NCBI RefSeq assembly: GCF_004009905.1
Contig: NZ_ML136888.1
Span: 1-40,351 of the forward strand
Direction: 5' to 3'
Length of the DNA stretch: 40,351 bases
Source: Lactobacillus xujianguonis
GTDB taxonomy: Bacteria; Bacillota; Bacilli; Lactobacillales; Lactobacillaceae
Position 1 is the first letter of the stretch; every line of letters starts with the position of its first letter. This document shows, in pieces, positions 1 to 7,865 of the stretch. Position numbers and translations under genes: made by a program. Below the pieces are notes generated by a model, which had not been told where the DNA came from, ran no database searches, and worked only from the letters and a program-made list of their open reading frames with translations.

Positions 1-53
1 TACCATGGACAAAAGAAGTTCAGAAAGTATGTAAAACAAAAGAGAAGCATACT

Positions 54-100
54 AAAGCGGCCTAGCAGATACACTCTGTATCAAAGCTAGACCGCTTTTT
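54..100 (+). terminator. Intrinsic terminator at left edge
   Basis: Arms at 54-66 and 86-98 pair (AAAGCGG-CTAGC with GCTAG-CCGCTTT) and are followed by a T-run to 100. It would end a plus-strand gene lying mostly left of the window; the first 50 bases probably hold that gene's 3' end, but the correct frame cannot be decided. Confidence 0.75.
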
Positions 101-123
101 CAATATACTTCAGTTTTTGACGC

Positions 124-276
124 TTACTCTTCATCCAAAGAATTCATTAAGTCATCGATATTTGTAAAGCTGGATGAATCATCCGAAACTAAGCCTTTAT
201 CTTTAGCATCAGCTAACAGCATAGCCTTTTCACTAGTTTCGTTAGGGATTTCCGTTTTGTCAAAGTTTTTTAACAA
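124..276 (-). pseudogene. RelB/DinJ-like antitoxin C-terminal fragment
   Basis: A 50-codon frame opens with TTG at 276, seven bases beyond the ATPase stop, and ends with TAA at 124-126. It encodes an acidic tail with the run FTNIDDLMNSLDEE. From knowledge of the family, this resembles the end of DinJ/RelB antitoxins (the segment after the ribbon-helix-helix that wraps the toxin, usually ending in a ...DDLM..L motif). The N-terminal DNA-binding half is missing: upstream sequence in this frame runs into the ATPase gene. No toxin gene is visible. It is probably a remnant, although translation coupled to the ATPase stop is possible because a weak GAGG sits at the junction. The family assignment rests on short similarity and is moderately sure. 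Confidence 0.45.
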
Positions 277-283
277 CCTCGAG

Positions 284-1501
284 TTATGATAATAGCCAAT
301 CTAAAATATTGAGTTGTTTAATTCCTTGATAATTCTCCCCAGCACCAATTTCATCTAGAGTTAAGAGATATTTAGGATAGTGGTCATCAATTCCTTGAAG
401 TGGCTTTAATTCACGAGTCAATGTTTTAGGATCGATTACACTTTCTGAAACTTGGTAGTAGCAGACCTCTTGACCTTTTTTAGTAACAAAGTCCACCTCA
501 CCTTTAGGAAGAGCACCTACATTAACTTGCTCTCCTCTTCTTAATAACTCTAGATAAATGATATTTTCGAGCACGTGACCGCGATCCATTTTAGTTCCAG
601 CAATTAAGTGATAACGTAATCCAGGGTCAACAATGTAGTATTTTTCATTAGTCCGTAATTGGTCTCTACCATGAATATCGAAACGTGGTACACGGTATAT
701 TAAAAGACTATCAACTAGCGCTGAAATATAACGCTCAACGGTTGCAGGTGAAATCTTGAAGCCATCGTTAGAAATTGTATTAGCAATTTTTCGCATTGAG
801 AGAATATTGCCAACATTATCGAATAGGAAACGAATGATTTTTTCTAATGCAAGATGATCTGACACTTTTAAGCGAGTTTGCACATCGCGATAAACAACCG
901 AGGTAAAGATGCCATCAAGGTATTGTTCAATTTGAAGGGGTTCATTATTTAGTTGCAAAATGAATGGAAATGAACCAAAGCGAAGATAATTGTTAAACAT
1001 CTTTGCAGTTGACAGATTAGAGTTAGGATAAAACTCTTGATAGCCAGTTACATATTCTTTAAAAGATAAAGGTAACATCTTTAACTCAACGAAGCGCCCA
1101 GTTAACAAAGTTGCTAGTTCACCTGACATGAAGTAGCCATTTGAGCCAGTAATATAAAGGTCAACATCTGCAAGTGTGTTAAGCGCGTCCGCAATTTTTT
1201 CAAAATGAGTAATGTGTTGAATTTCATCTAGAAAAATATACTTCATCCCTGAAACGGTTAATTTGGGCTTTAAATAATTATAAACTTCTGTTGAATCGGT
1301 AATATTCATGAACTCTGGTTGTTCAAAATTCATTTGAATAATGTTTTCACTCTTAATACCATTCTTACGTAGGTAATTCTGAAACAAAATGAATAATGTT
1401 GACTTGCCACATCTTCTAACGCCAGAAACGACTTTGATTACTGATTTGTCTTTCCAGGTTTTAAGAAAATTTAGGTAAGTTGGACGCGGTATTAAATTCA
1501 T
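284..1501 (-). CDS. AAA-family ATPase with DUF4143 C-terminal domain
   Basis: A 405-residue protein of the large AAA_14/DUF4143 family, whose biological role is poorly known. Walker A is at residues 27-34 (GVRRCGKS), Walker B at 89-93 (IFLDE), and the C-terminal DUF4143 part carries an EVDFV motif near residue 355, typical of a PD-(D/E)XK-like nuclease fold. The frame extends 25 codons further upstream, but the ATG at 1501 has the only good ribosome site (AAGGGTGAC) and begins the conserved MNLIPRP sequence. It stands alone on the minus strand, followed by an antitoxin-like fragment. Its promoter region carries three near-palindromic sites, so tight repression is likely. Some family members act beside toxin-antitoxin genes; any such link here is inference. 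Confidence 0.85.
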   Translation of the reverse strand: MNLIPRPTYLNFLKTWKDKSVIKVVSGVRRCGKSTLFILFQNYLRKNGIKSENIIQMNFEQPEFMNITDSTEVYNYLKPKLTVSGMKYIFLDEIQHITHFEKIADALNTLADVDLYITGSNGYFMSGELATLLTGRFVELKMLPLSFKEYVTGYQEFYPNSNLSTAKMFNNYLRFGSFPFILQLNNEPLQIEQYLDGIFTSVVYRDVQTRLKVSDHLALEKIIRFLFDNVGNILSMRKIANTISNDGFKISPATVERYISALVDSLLIYRVPRFDIHGRDQLRTNEKYYIVDPGLRYHLIAGTKMDRGHVLENIIYLELLRRGEQVNVGALPKGEVDFVTKKGQEVCYYQVSESVIDPKTLTRELKPLQGIDDHYPKYLLTLDEIGAGENYQGIKQLNILDWLLS

Positions 1502-1518
1502 AAAGGTCACCCTTTTTT

Positions 1519-1614
1519 GTAAAATCAATTTAACATTTATCTTTATTTTAGCATTTTTGTGAAATTGATTTAACAAAAATCATCTTTTCGACTAGTTTGT
1601 AAAATTGATTTTAC
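1519..1614 (-). promoter_or_regulatory. Three palindromic operators at exact 40-bp spacing
   Basis: Near-identical 16-mers start at 1519, 1559 and 1599. The last, GTAAAATTGATTTTAC, has perfect 7-bp arms around TG; the other two differ by one or two bases. A minus-strand -10 (TAAAAT in a TGC context, about 1548-1553) lies between the first two sites, and the matching -35 (TTAAAT) falls inside the middle one. The first site ends 18 bp before the ATPase start. This is a classic layout for cooperative repression of the ATPase gene. Confidence 0.7.
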
Positions 1615-1660
1615 ATTTTCGTCAGTATTCCCTATTTTTTAAAATCTAAACAAAAAGAAA

Positions 1661-1693
1661 AAGCAAGCTAGCACAGAGCTAACTTGCTTTATT
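1661..1693. terminator. Hairpin terminator
   Basis: Arms 1661-1672 and 1678-1689 pair over 12 bp with one G-T, with A-rich sequence before and TTTATTT after, so it could act in either direction between the ATPase promoter and the repeat region. Confidence 0.6.
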
Positions 1694-1731
1694 TCGATTT
1701 ATCGCAATCGCAAAATAAAATTCTTAAAAAA

Positions 1732-1844
1732 ATCGCCCGATCTACAAGGTAGGGAAAAAAGAGATCGAAGCGATAACACACTTGTAGTTTATCGATTTCT
1801 GTGTAAATGATGTAAATGATTAGAAATAGAATCGCTAAGCTACA
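1732..1844 (+). ncRNA. Structured RNA element, copy A
   Basis: Hairpin 1 has an outer stem 1732-1736/1770-1774 (ATCGC/GCGAT) and an inner stem 1738-1743/1762-1767 (CGATCT/AGATCG). Its purine loop reads CAAGGTAGGGAAAA. Domain 2 is closed by TGTAG (1783-1787) with CTACA (1840-1844) and contains ATTTCT (1795-1800) pairing with AGAAAT (1822-1827). Positions 1789-1827 are identical to copy B. I do not recognise the family, and no open frame occupies the region. Orientation is inferred from the purine loop and from the downstream gene. Confidence 0.5.
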
Positions 1845-1949
1845 TGTATTAATGTAATACCAAATAGGGCAAAAAGGCTGTTAGCTTGCACTTTCTGTTG
1901 AGTTTGTAGCATAATTTACCAGATAATAACAATTTTGGACAAAATAAAA

Positions 1950-1975
1950 GAGTAAATTAGTATTATTGCTAATTT
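1950..1975. repeat. Inverted repeat between RNA copies
   Basis: GTAAATTAG and CTAATTTAC pair around TATTATTG, directly before a TATAAT box at 1981-1986. It could terminate copy A or act as an operator for a promoter of copy B. The -35 is poor, so the promoter is tentative. Confidence 0.4.
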
Positions 1976-2023
1976 ACCCTTATAATGTAATAAGTGCAAT
2001 CCATATAATGACTGCTACAAAAA

Positions 2024-2158
2024 GTTGCTTGATTGGCAAGGGAGGGAAAAGCAATCAAAGCAACCAGATTTTATCAAAAGCAAGATAAAACCTAATTTTG
2101 TAGTTATCGATTTCTGTGTAAATGATGTAAATGATTAGAAATGAAGTCTTCAAACTAC
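2024..2158 (+). ncRNA. Structured RNA element, copy B
   Basis: Hairpin 1 is a 12-bp stem (GTTGCTT 2024-2030 and GATTG 2031-2035 with CAATC 2052-2056 and AAGCAAC 2058-2064, one bulged A). Its loop CAAGGGAGGGAAAA matches copy A although the stem sequences differ, which is covariation evidence for RNA structure. An extra hairpin (TTTTATC/GATAAAA, about 2069-2090) is absent from copy A. Domain 2 repeats the same 39 bp at 2104-2142, with ATTTCT/AGAAAT and outer GTAG/CTAC (2100-2103/2155-2158) pairs. It ends about 95 bp before the broken response-regulator gene, so it may be its leader or an independent small RNA. Confidence 0.5.
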
Positions 2159-2253
2159 GAAAATAATATATAACATTTTTAAAAAATCCACAATATTATT
2201 CGATAATTTTGAATATTTAAATAAAATAAATATAGACTTTTAGAGGAAAATAG

Positions 2254-2970
2254 ATGAAAGTAGCTGTAGTTGAAGATAATGCTCAAGAGCGCGATCGCCT
2301 ATTGGGATGCTTTAATCAATATGAGCAAGAACATTCCATTAATTTTGAAATAACAACTTATCAAAACGGCTTAGAATTTGTTGATCATTACACCAAAGAT
2401 TTTGATGTCATTTATCTTGATGTGCAGATGCCACATATGGATGGAATGACTGCTGCTAAGAAAATTCGCAAGGTCGATTCAACGGTACCGATTGTCTTTG
2501 TTACTAATTATGTGCAATATGCCATTCAAGGGTATGAGGTTGATGCCACCGATTTTATTTTGAAGCCAATTAATTATTTCAATTTTAGTGAGCACTTTAA
2601 GAAGATTGAGCGCAAAGTTGGTCAAGAACAGGCCTCTCTCCTCTTTGATACTTTGAGCGGCTCGCAAAAGATCATTCTCGATCAACTCTATTATGTTGAA
2701 AGTGAAAAGCATTACCTTCATTTACATTTAATGGTTGATGGTAAAGCGGTAGTCTAAGATATGCTAGAATCCATGAAAAATATGTAGAAAAAGCTTGCAT
2801 CATATAACTTCTTCCGCTGTAATAATAGCTATATTGTTAATTTAAAGCATGTTTCAAATGTCGATGGCAATCTGGTTAAGATTGGTCCTTATGAATTGCA
2901 AATCTCACGACCACGTAAAAAAGCCTTTATGGCTGCTTTAACTAATTACTTAGGAAGTGAAATAAATTAA
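2254..2970 (+). pseudogene. LytTR-family response regulator, two nonsense codons
   Basis: The reading frame encodes a receiver domain (acid pocket EDN near residue 8, phospho-acceptor in YLDVQMP, KPI near residue 104) joined to a LytTR DNA-binding domain. TAA at 2755-2757 and TAG at 2785-2787 interrupt it at the start of the LytTR domain. Beyond them the same frame continues uninterrupted with recognisable LytTR sequence (FFRCNNSYIVNLKHV, ISRPRKKAF) to TAA at 2968-2970. No frameshift has occurred. This is the AgrA/PlnD/AbpR type that responds to peptide pheromones and drives bacteriocin genes. Any product would be a receiver without DNA binding. The stop overlaps the kinase start (TAATG), so the two formed one operon. 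Confidence 0.85.
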
Positions 2971-4124
2971 TGGATATGACTGCTATTCCTGGCATTGCTG
3001 ATGGTGTTGCGCAGTGGGCTGCTTGTGTTGTCATGGCCTTGCAAGTTCTCAAAGATAACTTCTGGCTATATGTTGTTTTTTGCTGCTTTGGAAGTTATGT
3101 AATTCAAAAATTAGAAGAGCCGATACCTACTCGATGGGTTGCAATTGAGATTTTACTTGATATGGCATGTATTTTTATCACGATGACGATGTATGAGAAA
3201 ACAGATATTTATGTGAGAATTTACCATGCTTCTAAGGCCTTTACTTATGCGACTTTTGTGGCGTCTTTATCGTGGCAAACTTTGGTTTATCTTGGAACTA
3301 GCGATGGTAGAATTTGGTCAGGTTTTTTACCACCTATCATCTTTTTAGTTTTATATTCTGTTCACTTACTTAGTAATTCTAGTTCTATCTTTATGATGCG
3401 GACTTTTGCAGATTTATGTGGTATTTTACTGTTTAACATTTTGGAAAATCAGCGCTATGAAACCTATTTACGTGATGACTTGTAGCAGATGAATAACATG
3501 TTTCATTCTCAATATGAACAGTATCAAGCTTATCGTGAAAGCTCAGAAACTGTTAATCGTCGCTTTCATGATCTAAAGCACCAGCTTGATGTTATTGCGC
3601 TAGAAAATGATTCAAAAAAACGATTGGATTATATCAACACTTTGCGTAACGATATTAAGCAGTTCAAAGCCGATGTTAAGACTGGCAATCCAGTGGTTGA
3701 TGTGGTGTTAACGAGAAAGAATGCCTATTGTATCCAGCATGATATTACGTTTACTTGCATCGCTAACGGTGCCTTGCTCAATCAAATCGATACGATGGAT
3801 CTGTGTAGTTTATTAGGTAATAGTTTGGATAATGCGATTGAAGCCGTTCAGAAAATTCCAGATAAGGAAAAACGTTTGATTGATTTACGGATTTCTAAGA
3901 AGGCTAATTTTATCATTTATTCCCTTTCAAACTATAATTTAGCTGCCACTGATTTTGCTAAAAATGGCTTACCTGAAACTACTAAAAAAGATCAAGAACA
4001 TCCCCATGGATACGGCTTAAAGAGTATTCAGTTAATCGCTGATAAGTATGATGGAACCTTGACTCTATCTAATCAAGATCATTGGTTTAGATTAAAGGCT
4101 ATGTTTCCTTATCATGAAAAATAA
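2970..4124 (+). pseudogene. HPK10-type sensor histidine kinase, one amber codon
   Basis: The first segment (2970-3482) is a hydrophobic multi-helix membrane sensor. TAG at 3483-3485 stops it, and the same frame then continues from 3486 to 4124 with the H-box RFHDLKHQL, an N-box SLLGNSLDNAIEA and a HGYGLKS glycine motif. These mark the AgrC/PlnB class of peptide-pheromone kinases. The distal part has an ATG at 3489 but no ribosome site, so a soluble kinase fragment is unlikely. The membrane part is somewhat shorter than usual. No pheromone or ABC exporter gene is visible nearby, so the system is an isolated relic. Confidence 0.85.
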
Positions 4125-4132
4125 AGTTTACA

Positions 4133-4167
4133 CAATATGCCTTGTTAGAGTGCATATTGTTTTTTTA
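4133..4167 (+). terminator. Intrinsic terminator
   Basis: CAATATGC (4133-4140) pairs with GCATATTG (4152-4159), followed by eight T. It ends the two-component operon. Confidence 0.85.
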
Positions 4168-4222
4168 ATCGCAAAAAATTCGCTAAAATTAAAATAAATT
4201 GAGAAAAATGGAGGGATCGTCG

Positions 4223-4645
4223 TTGAACAAGCAAGAACGTTTAAAGGAATTAAACCAAGAACAATATGAAGTAACCCAACATGCGGCTACTGAATATCCT
4301 TTTTCTGGCAAGTATGACGATTTTTATGAAAAAGGCATCTATGTTGATGTGGTTTCAGGCGAACCACTCTTTTCTAGTGAAGACAAGTACGATGCGGGTT
4401 GTGGTTGGCCTAGTTTTACCAAGCCAATTAAGAAATTAGTTTACCATCGTGATCAATCCCATAATATGGAACGAACAGAAGTTAAGAGTCCTGAAGCCGA
4501 CTCCCATTTGGGGCACGTTTTTACCGATGGACCAACTGATCGTGGCGGCTTGCGTTACTGCATTAATTCAGCAGCCTTGAAGTTCATCCCTTACGATGAG
4601 TTAGATAAACAAGGCTATGGCGAATATAAGCAATTATTTAATTAG
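4223..4645 (+). CDS. msrB: Peptide-methionine (R)-S-oxide reductase
   Basis: Reduces the R epimer of methionine sulfoxide in oxidised proteins. The 140-residue SelR-fold protein contains [17 protein letters not shown] and the catalytic-cysteine segment [11 protein letters not shown]. An upstream in-frame start is possible, but TTG at 4223 is preceded at the right distance by GGAGGG and begins [10 protein letters not shown], so it is preferred. The metal-binding CxxC pairs of some homologues are absent. msrA follows 13 bases later with its own ribosome site, so the pair is an operon covering both sulfoxide epimers in the cytoplasm. Confidence 0.93.
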   Translation: MNKQERLKELNQEQYEVTQHAATEYPFSGKYDDFYEKGIYVDVVSGEPLFSSEDKYDAGCGWPSFTKPIKKLVYHRDQSHNMERTEVKSPEADSHLGHVFTDGPTDRGGLRYCINSAALKFIPYDELDKQGYGEYKQLFN

Positions 4646-4658
4646 GGAGGAAAAATAA

Positions 4659-5189
4659 ATGAATGAAAAGAAGTTAGACAAGGCGATCTTTGCTGGCGGT
4701 TGTTTTTGGTGTATGGTTGAACCTTTTGACACTTTGCCTGGAATTGAAAAAGTTGTCAGTGGCTATACCGGTGGTCATGTAGCTAATCCAACTTATGAGC
4801 AAGTCTGCACTGGTGAGACCGGTCATACCGAAGCTGTCGAAATTACCTTTGATCCAGAGGTAATGCCTTATGAGAAATTGTTAAACTACTATTGGCAAGT
4901 GACTGATCCAACTGATGCAATGGGACAATTCCAAGATCGCGGTAGCCAATATCAACCAGTAATTTACTATAATTCTGCAGTCCAAAAGGCAGCTGCCGAA
5001 AAGTCTAAGCAAGAATTGGCTGATAGTGGTAAATTTGATCAGCCAATTGTCACCCGAATTGAGGAAGCTAAACCCTTCTATCCAGCCGAAGAATATCACC
5101 AAGATTTCTACAAGAAGGATCCCTTGCGCTATGCAATGGAAGAAGCTGGCGGTAGAAGCAAGTTTATCAAAGAACACTGGGATAAGTAG
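4659..5189 (+). CDS. msrA: Peptide-methionine (S)-S-oxide reductase
   Basis: Reduces the S epimer of methionine sulfoxide in proteins and free methionine. The 176-residue protein has the GCFWC active site near residues 13-17 and the family landmarks [19 protein letters not shown] and the late YHQDFYKK segment. Its GGGAGG ribosome site overlaps the end of msrB, so the two are expected to be co-transcribed and co-translated. No terminator separates it from the small frame that follows at 5202. Confidence 0.95.
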   Translation: MNEKKLDKAIFAGGCFWCMVEPFDTLPGIEKVVSGYTGGHVANPTYEQVCTGETGHTEAVEITFDPEVMPYEKLLNYYWQVTDPTDAMGQFQDRGSQYQPVIYYNSAVQKAAAEKSKQELADSGKFDQPIVTRIEEAKPFYPAEEYHQDFYKKDPLRYAMEEAGGRSKFIKEHWDK

Positions 5190-5201
5190 CAAGAAGAAGT
5201 A

Positions 5202-5360
5202 ATGAATATGGTTGGTATTGTTAGACACGCTCAGGTAACTTTTGAGAGTGAAAAAGATTTTAAGATTTTTAAAAAAAGAATATTGCATTCAAGGAAAACT
5301 GTATCCTTTACACAGTTGCAAGAGAAAGTTAAGAACGATGGTATTTATATTCAGCACTAA
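5202..5360 (+). CDS. Small basic protein, unknown
   Basis: A 52-residue frame starts 12 bases after the msrA stop. It begins MNMVGIVRHAQVTFESEKDF and is rich in Lys and Phe. The start is preceded only by a weak AAGAAG purine run, but codon choice looks coding, and the frame ends just before the strong terminator at 5378, as expected for a last operon gene. There is no signal peptide or membrane segment. I do not recognise it; it could be a spurious read-through frame. Confidence 0.45.
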   Translation: MNMVGIVRHAQVTFESEKDFKIFKKRILHSRKTVSFTQLQEKVKNDGIYIQH

Positions 5361-5377
5361 ATCCTTGTAAAAATAAA

Positions 5378-5412
5378 AGCATGAATTACAATTGCGTAAT
5401 TCATGCTTTTTC
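5378..5412. terminator. Bidirectional intrinsic terminator
   Basis: The 12-bp perfect stem AGCATGAATTAC/GTAATTCATGCT has A-run and T-run flanks, and serves both msrBA (plus) and the glycerate kinase operon (minus). Confidence 0.9.
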
Positions 5413-5415
5413 TAG

Positions 5416-5562
5416 CTAAAAAACTTCTTTGCCAACTGGTCCGCCCCAGTCAACTTCTTTTGATTCACCGGGATGTTCTTTTTCCCATTCGTCCCAATAT
5501 GCTTCGTAATCGAATCCTTCGAAGTGTTGAGCTAACTTACTTTTCTTTTGATCTACCATCAT
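5416..5562 (-). CDS. 48-residue acidic protein after glycerate kinase
   Basis: It starts with ATGATG at 5562, immediately after the glycerate kinase stop; its ribosome site (AAAGGGTGAT) includes that stop, so translation is coupled. The protein is acidic and aromatic (FEGFDYEAYWDEWEKEHP) and ends DWGGPVGKEVF. From memory, this ending resembles the C-terminal tails of AbrB/MazE-like antitoxins in lactobacilli, but there is no DNA-binding fold and no toxin partner here. The next terminator is adjacent. It is real on position and codon use; its function is unknown. Confidence 0.65.
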   Translation of the reverse strand: MMVDQKKSKLAQHFEGFDYEAYWDEWEKEHPGESKEVDWGGPVGKEVF

Positions 5563-5564
5563 TA

Positions 5565-6701
5565 TCACCCTTTCACTTTAATCAATTTTACAATATTTTC
5601 GATTGTGTGTTCAACATTTTTAGCTCCTTGCTTCAATGCTGTCTGTAAATCGCAGGCCCCTGGTAGAATGCCAAAAATCGCTGTAAAACCACAATCGTAT
5701 AAGGTATCAATCCCTTCACCTAGATAACCAGCAAGTGAAATAACCGGTTTATGATATTTTTGCCCTAGTTGAGCGACACCAAAGGGAGTTTTACCGAACT
5801 TGGTTTGAAAATCAGTACCACCTTCACCAGTGAATACGATGTCAGCTGCTTTAATTTTTTCTTCTAAGTTAGTGACTTGAATCGCGATCTCGATGCCCTT
5901 ATGCATCTCATAATTGGTAAAAGCCATTAGGCCAGCGCCAAGACCACCTGCCGCGCCTGCTCCAGCTTGTTGTTCAACATCCCTGTGCAAATCACGTCTA
6001 ATAACTGCGGCATAGTGATGTAAATTTTGATCTAGCTCCTCAATCATCTCTGGAGTGGCACCTTTTTGTTTACCAAAGACGTGAGAAGCTCCTTCTGGGC
6101 CGGTTAACGGATTGGTAACGTCACTAGCTAAGATAATTTTCGTATTAGCTAAACGCTGATCTAAGTCGGTGGTGGTAATTTTGATTAAATCTTTAAGGCC
6201 ACCGCCACCAAGCGCTACTTCTTGGCCATCTTTAGTCAATAAATGAGCTCCTAGAGCTTGTGCCATCCCGGCGCCACCGTCGTTTGTGCTTGAACCGCCT
6301 AGTCCCACGATAATTTTGTTAGCACCATGATCAAGTGCATCTTTAATCAATTCACCAGTGCCATAAGTCGTGGTAATTAACGGATTACGCTGGCTTACGG
6401 GCACGATTTCTAGTCCACTCGCTTTGGCCATTTCGATGACGGCTGTTTCACCATCACCTAAGATGCCATACTCAGCAGTCACTTGCTTACCTAATGGTCC
6501 CATGACCGTCGCCGAGATTTTCTGACCATGAGTAGCATCAACTAGCGAATCAACTGTGCCTTCACCACCATCAGCCATTGGTACGGCAGTGATCTCAGCG
6601 GTGGGATCAGCTTTTAAAATGCCTCTTGTCATTGCTTGGCAAACTTCTTTCGCTGTCATGCTTTCTTTAAATGAGTCTGGTGCAAGTACGTATTTTGTCA
6701 T
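5565..6701 (-). CDS. glxK: Glycerate kinase (GarK/GlxK family)
   Basis: Phosphorylates D-glycerate with ATP, feeding it into glycolysis. The 378-residue length is normal for this class. Family segments are visible: the N-terminal LAPDSFKESMTA, the glycine-rich VGLGGSSTNDGGAGMAQALG, and QAGAGAAGGLGAGLMAF, followed by TGEGGTDFQTKFGK near the C-terminus. It is transcribed divergently from the DUF218 gene at 6800 and forms a two-gene unit with the small frame at 5416. No glycerate permease or regulator is visible nearby. Whether the product is 2- or 3-phosphoglycerate cannot be read from sequence. Confidence 0.93.
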   Translation of the reverse strand: MTKYVLAPDSFKESMTAKEVCQAMTRGILKADPTAEITAVPMADGGEGTVDSLVDATHGQKISATVMGPLGKQVTAEYGILGDGETAVIEMAKASGLEIVPVSQRNPLITTTYGTGELIKDALDHGANKIIVGLGGSSTNDGGAGMAQALGAHLLTKDGQEVALGGGGLKDLIKITTTDLDQRLANTKIILASDVTNPLTGPEGASHVFGKQKGATPEMIEELDQNLHHYAAVIRRDLHRDVEQQAGAGAAGGLGAGLMAFTNYEMHKGIEIAIQVTNLEEKIKAADIVFTGEGGTDFQTKFGKTPFGVAQLGQKYHKPVISLAGYLGEGIDTLYDCGFTAIFGILPGACDLQTALKQGAKNVEHTIENIVKLIKVKG

Positions 6702-6799
6702 TTTTTCACTCTGTTTCTAGATTAGTCATTGGTTTTAATTTATTTTACTGCTATTATTGATAGAAATGCTAATCAGATCACGGAAAAGGAGTATTTTCA

Positions 6800-7852
6800 A
6801 TGTACAATTCGATGATGATCATCTTTTACACGTTACTTGGATTAACATTACTTTCTATTGGTTCTTTTGTTTATGTTTTGCTTCATGAACGTCGATCAAT
6901 GTGGGCAGGGACGACACTTGTTAGTTCGATTATTTTACTTAATATGTGGATCTTAGATTCTCTGATAGTCGTTGACACCAATTATCCTAATAGTCATAGC
7001 ATTATACAATGGCTCGTGGTCTTGATGATGCTATTAGTGGTCTTTTTAACTTTGGCGTTTATCTTAACCCTAATTGTCATGTTCTTCTACAATGGAGTAA
7101 AAATCCTCTTTCGTGAAGGAGCACGTTTAACCAATTTCCTATCTTTAGGGATGGGAGTAGTCGTGTTAGCTGTCATTTTTGCTTATCCTTGGCTTGGGCG
7201 GTTTAACACGACGCCATGGTTTAGGTTTTTATACTTGTTTTTATCACTAGTAATTTTTTATCTAATCGCAATCATGATGATGTACACTTTAACCTCATGG
7301 TTAAATTTGCTTAATTGGCATCCTAAAAAGCTAGATTATGTAGTAGTGCTAGGAGCAGGATTACGCGGCAAAGAAGTTGCTCCTCTTCTTGCTAGTCGTA
7401 TTAAACGTGGAATTGAAATTTATCACCAAAATCCTGGTTCAAAGCTCATCATGTCAGGTGGGCAAGGTCCTGATGAAGAGATCCCTGAAAGTCATGCAAT
7501 GGCGCATTATGCAGAAAGTTGTGGTGTTCCAGCGAGTGAGATTATTATTGAGGATCAATCTAAAACTACTAGGGAAAACATCAAATTTTCGCATCGCTTA
7601 ATGAAAGCAAACAGTCGATTTTGTATTGTAACTAATTCTTACCATGTTTATCGAGCTTTAGTTTTAGCTAAAAGACAAGGCTTAGCATGTATTGGCTACG
7701 GTGCTAAGACTAAGTGGTACTTTACCTTGAATGCGTTTGTACGGGAATTTATTGCTTATTTAGTGATTACCAAAAAGATGCAATGTGGAATTATTGCTTC
7801 TTTTGGCGTTTTAACTGCACTGATGGCAGGTTTATATTATTTAGGTCTTTAG
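6800..7852 (+). CDS. DUF218 (YdcF/ElyC-like) membrane protein
   Basis: 350 residues. The N-terminal ~175 residues hold about five membrane helices, and the second half is a DUF218 domain: VVLGAGLRGKEVAPLLASRI, then IMSGGQGPDEEIPES, then the acidic EDQSKTTRENIKFS that is diagnostic of the family. A final helix closes the C-terminus. DUF218 proteins such as SanA and ElyC are linked to envelope integrity and lipid-carrier metabolism; the exact substrate is unknown. It has a good ribosome site (AAAGGAG) and is followed after 13 bases by the dead transporter gene, with which it was probably co-transcribed. Confidence 0.85.
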   Translation: MYNSMMIIFYTLLGLTLLSIGSFVYVLLHERRSMWAGTTLVSSIILLNMWILDSLIVVDTNYPNSHSIIQWLVVLMMLLVVFLTLAFILTLIVMFFYNGVKILFREGARLTNFLSLGMGVVVLAVIFAYPWLGRFNTTPWFRFLYLFLSLVIFYLIAIMMMYTLTSWLNLLNWHPKKLDYVVVLGAGLRGKEVAPLLASRIKRGIEIYHQNPGSKLIMSGGQGPDEEIPESHAMAHYAESCGVPASEIIIEDQSKTTRENIKFSHRLMKANSRFCIVTNSYHVYRALVLAKRQGLACIGYGAKTKWYFTLNAFVREFIAYLVITKKMQCGIIASFGVLTALMAGLYYLGL

Positions 7853-7865
7853 TTAGGAAGAAAAA

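Noticed and set aside
1519-1614. The phased 16-mers as a short CRISPR-like array
   Set aside because: There are only three units, each nearly palindromic and overlapping promoter elements, with 24-bp AT-rich spacers and no cas genes; operators explain them better.
2104-2142. Tandem TGTAAATGA as binding sites of the LytTR regulator
   Set aside because: The spacing (directly adjacent 9-mers) does not fit the usual LytTR direct-repeat layout of about 12-13 bp separation, and the block lies within a paired RNA-like structure.
4881-5288. Minus-strand frame opposite msrA
   Set aside because: It lies antisense to a conserved catalytic gene with no start signals; a shadow frame.
5403-5648. Plus-strand frame over the start of the glycerate kinase operon
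   Set aside because: It lies opposite two well-supported minus-strand genes, has no ribosome site and has a composition typical of an antisense shadow.
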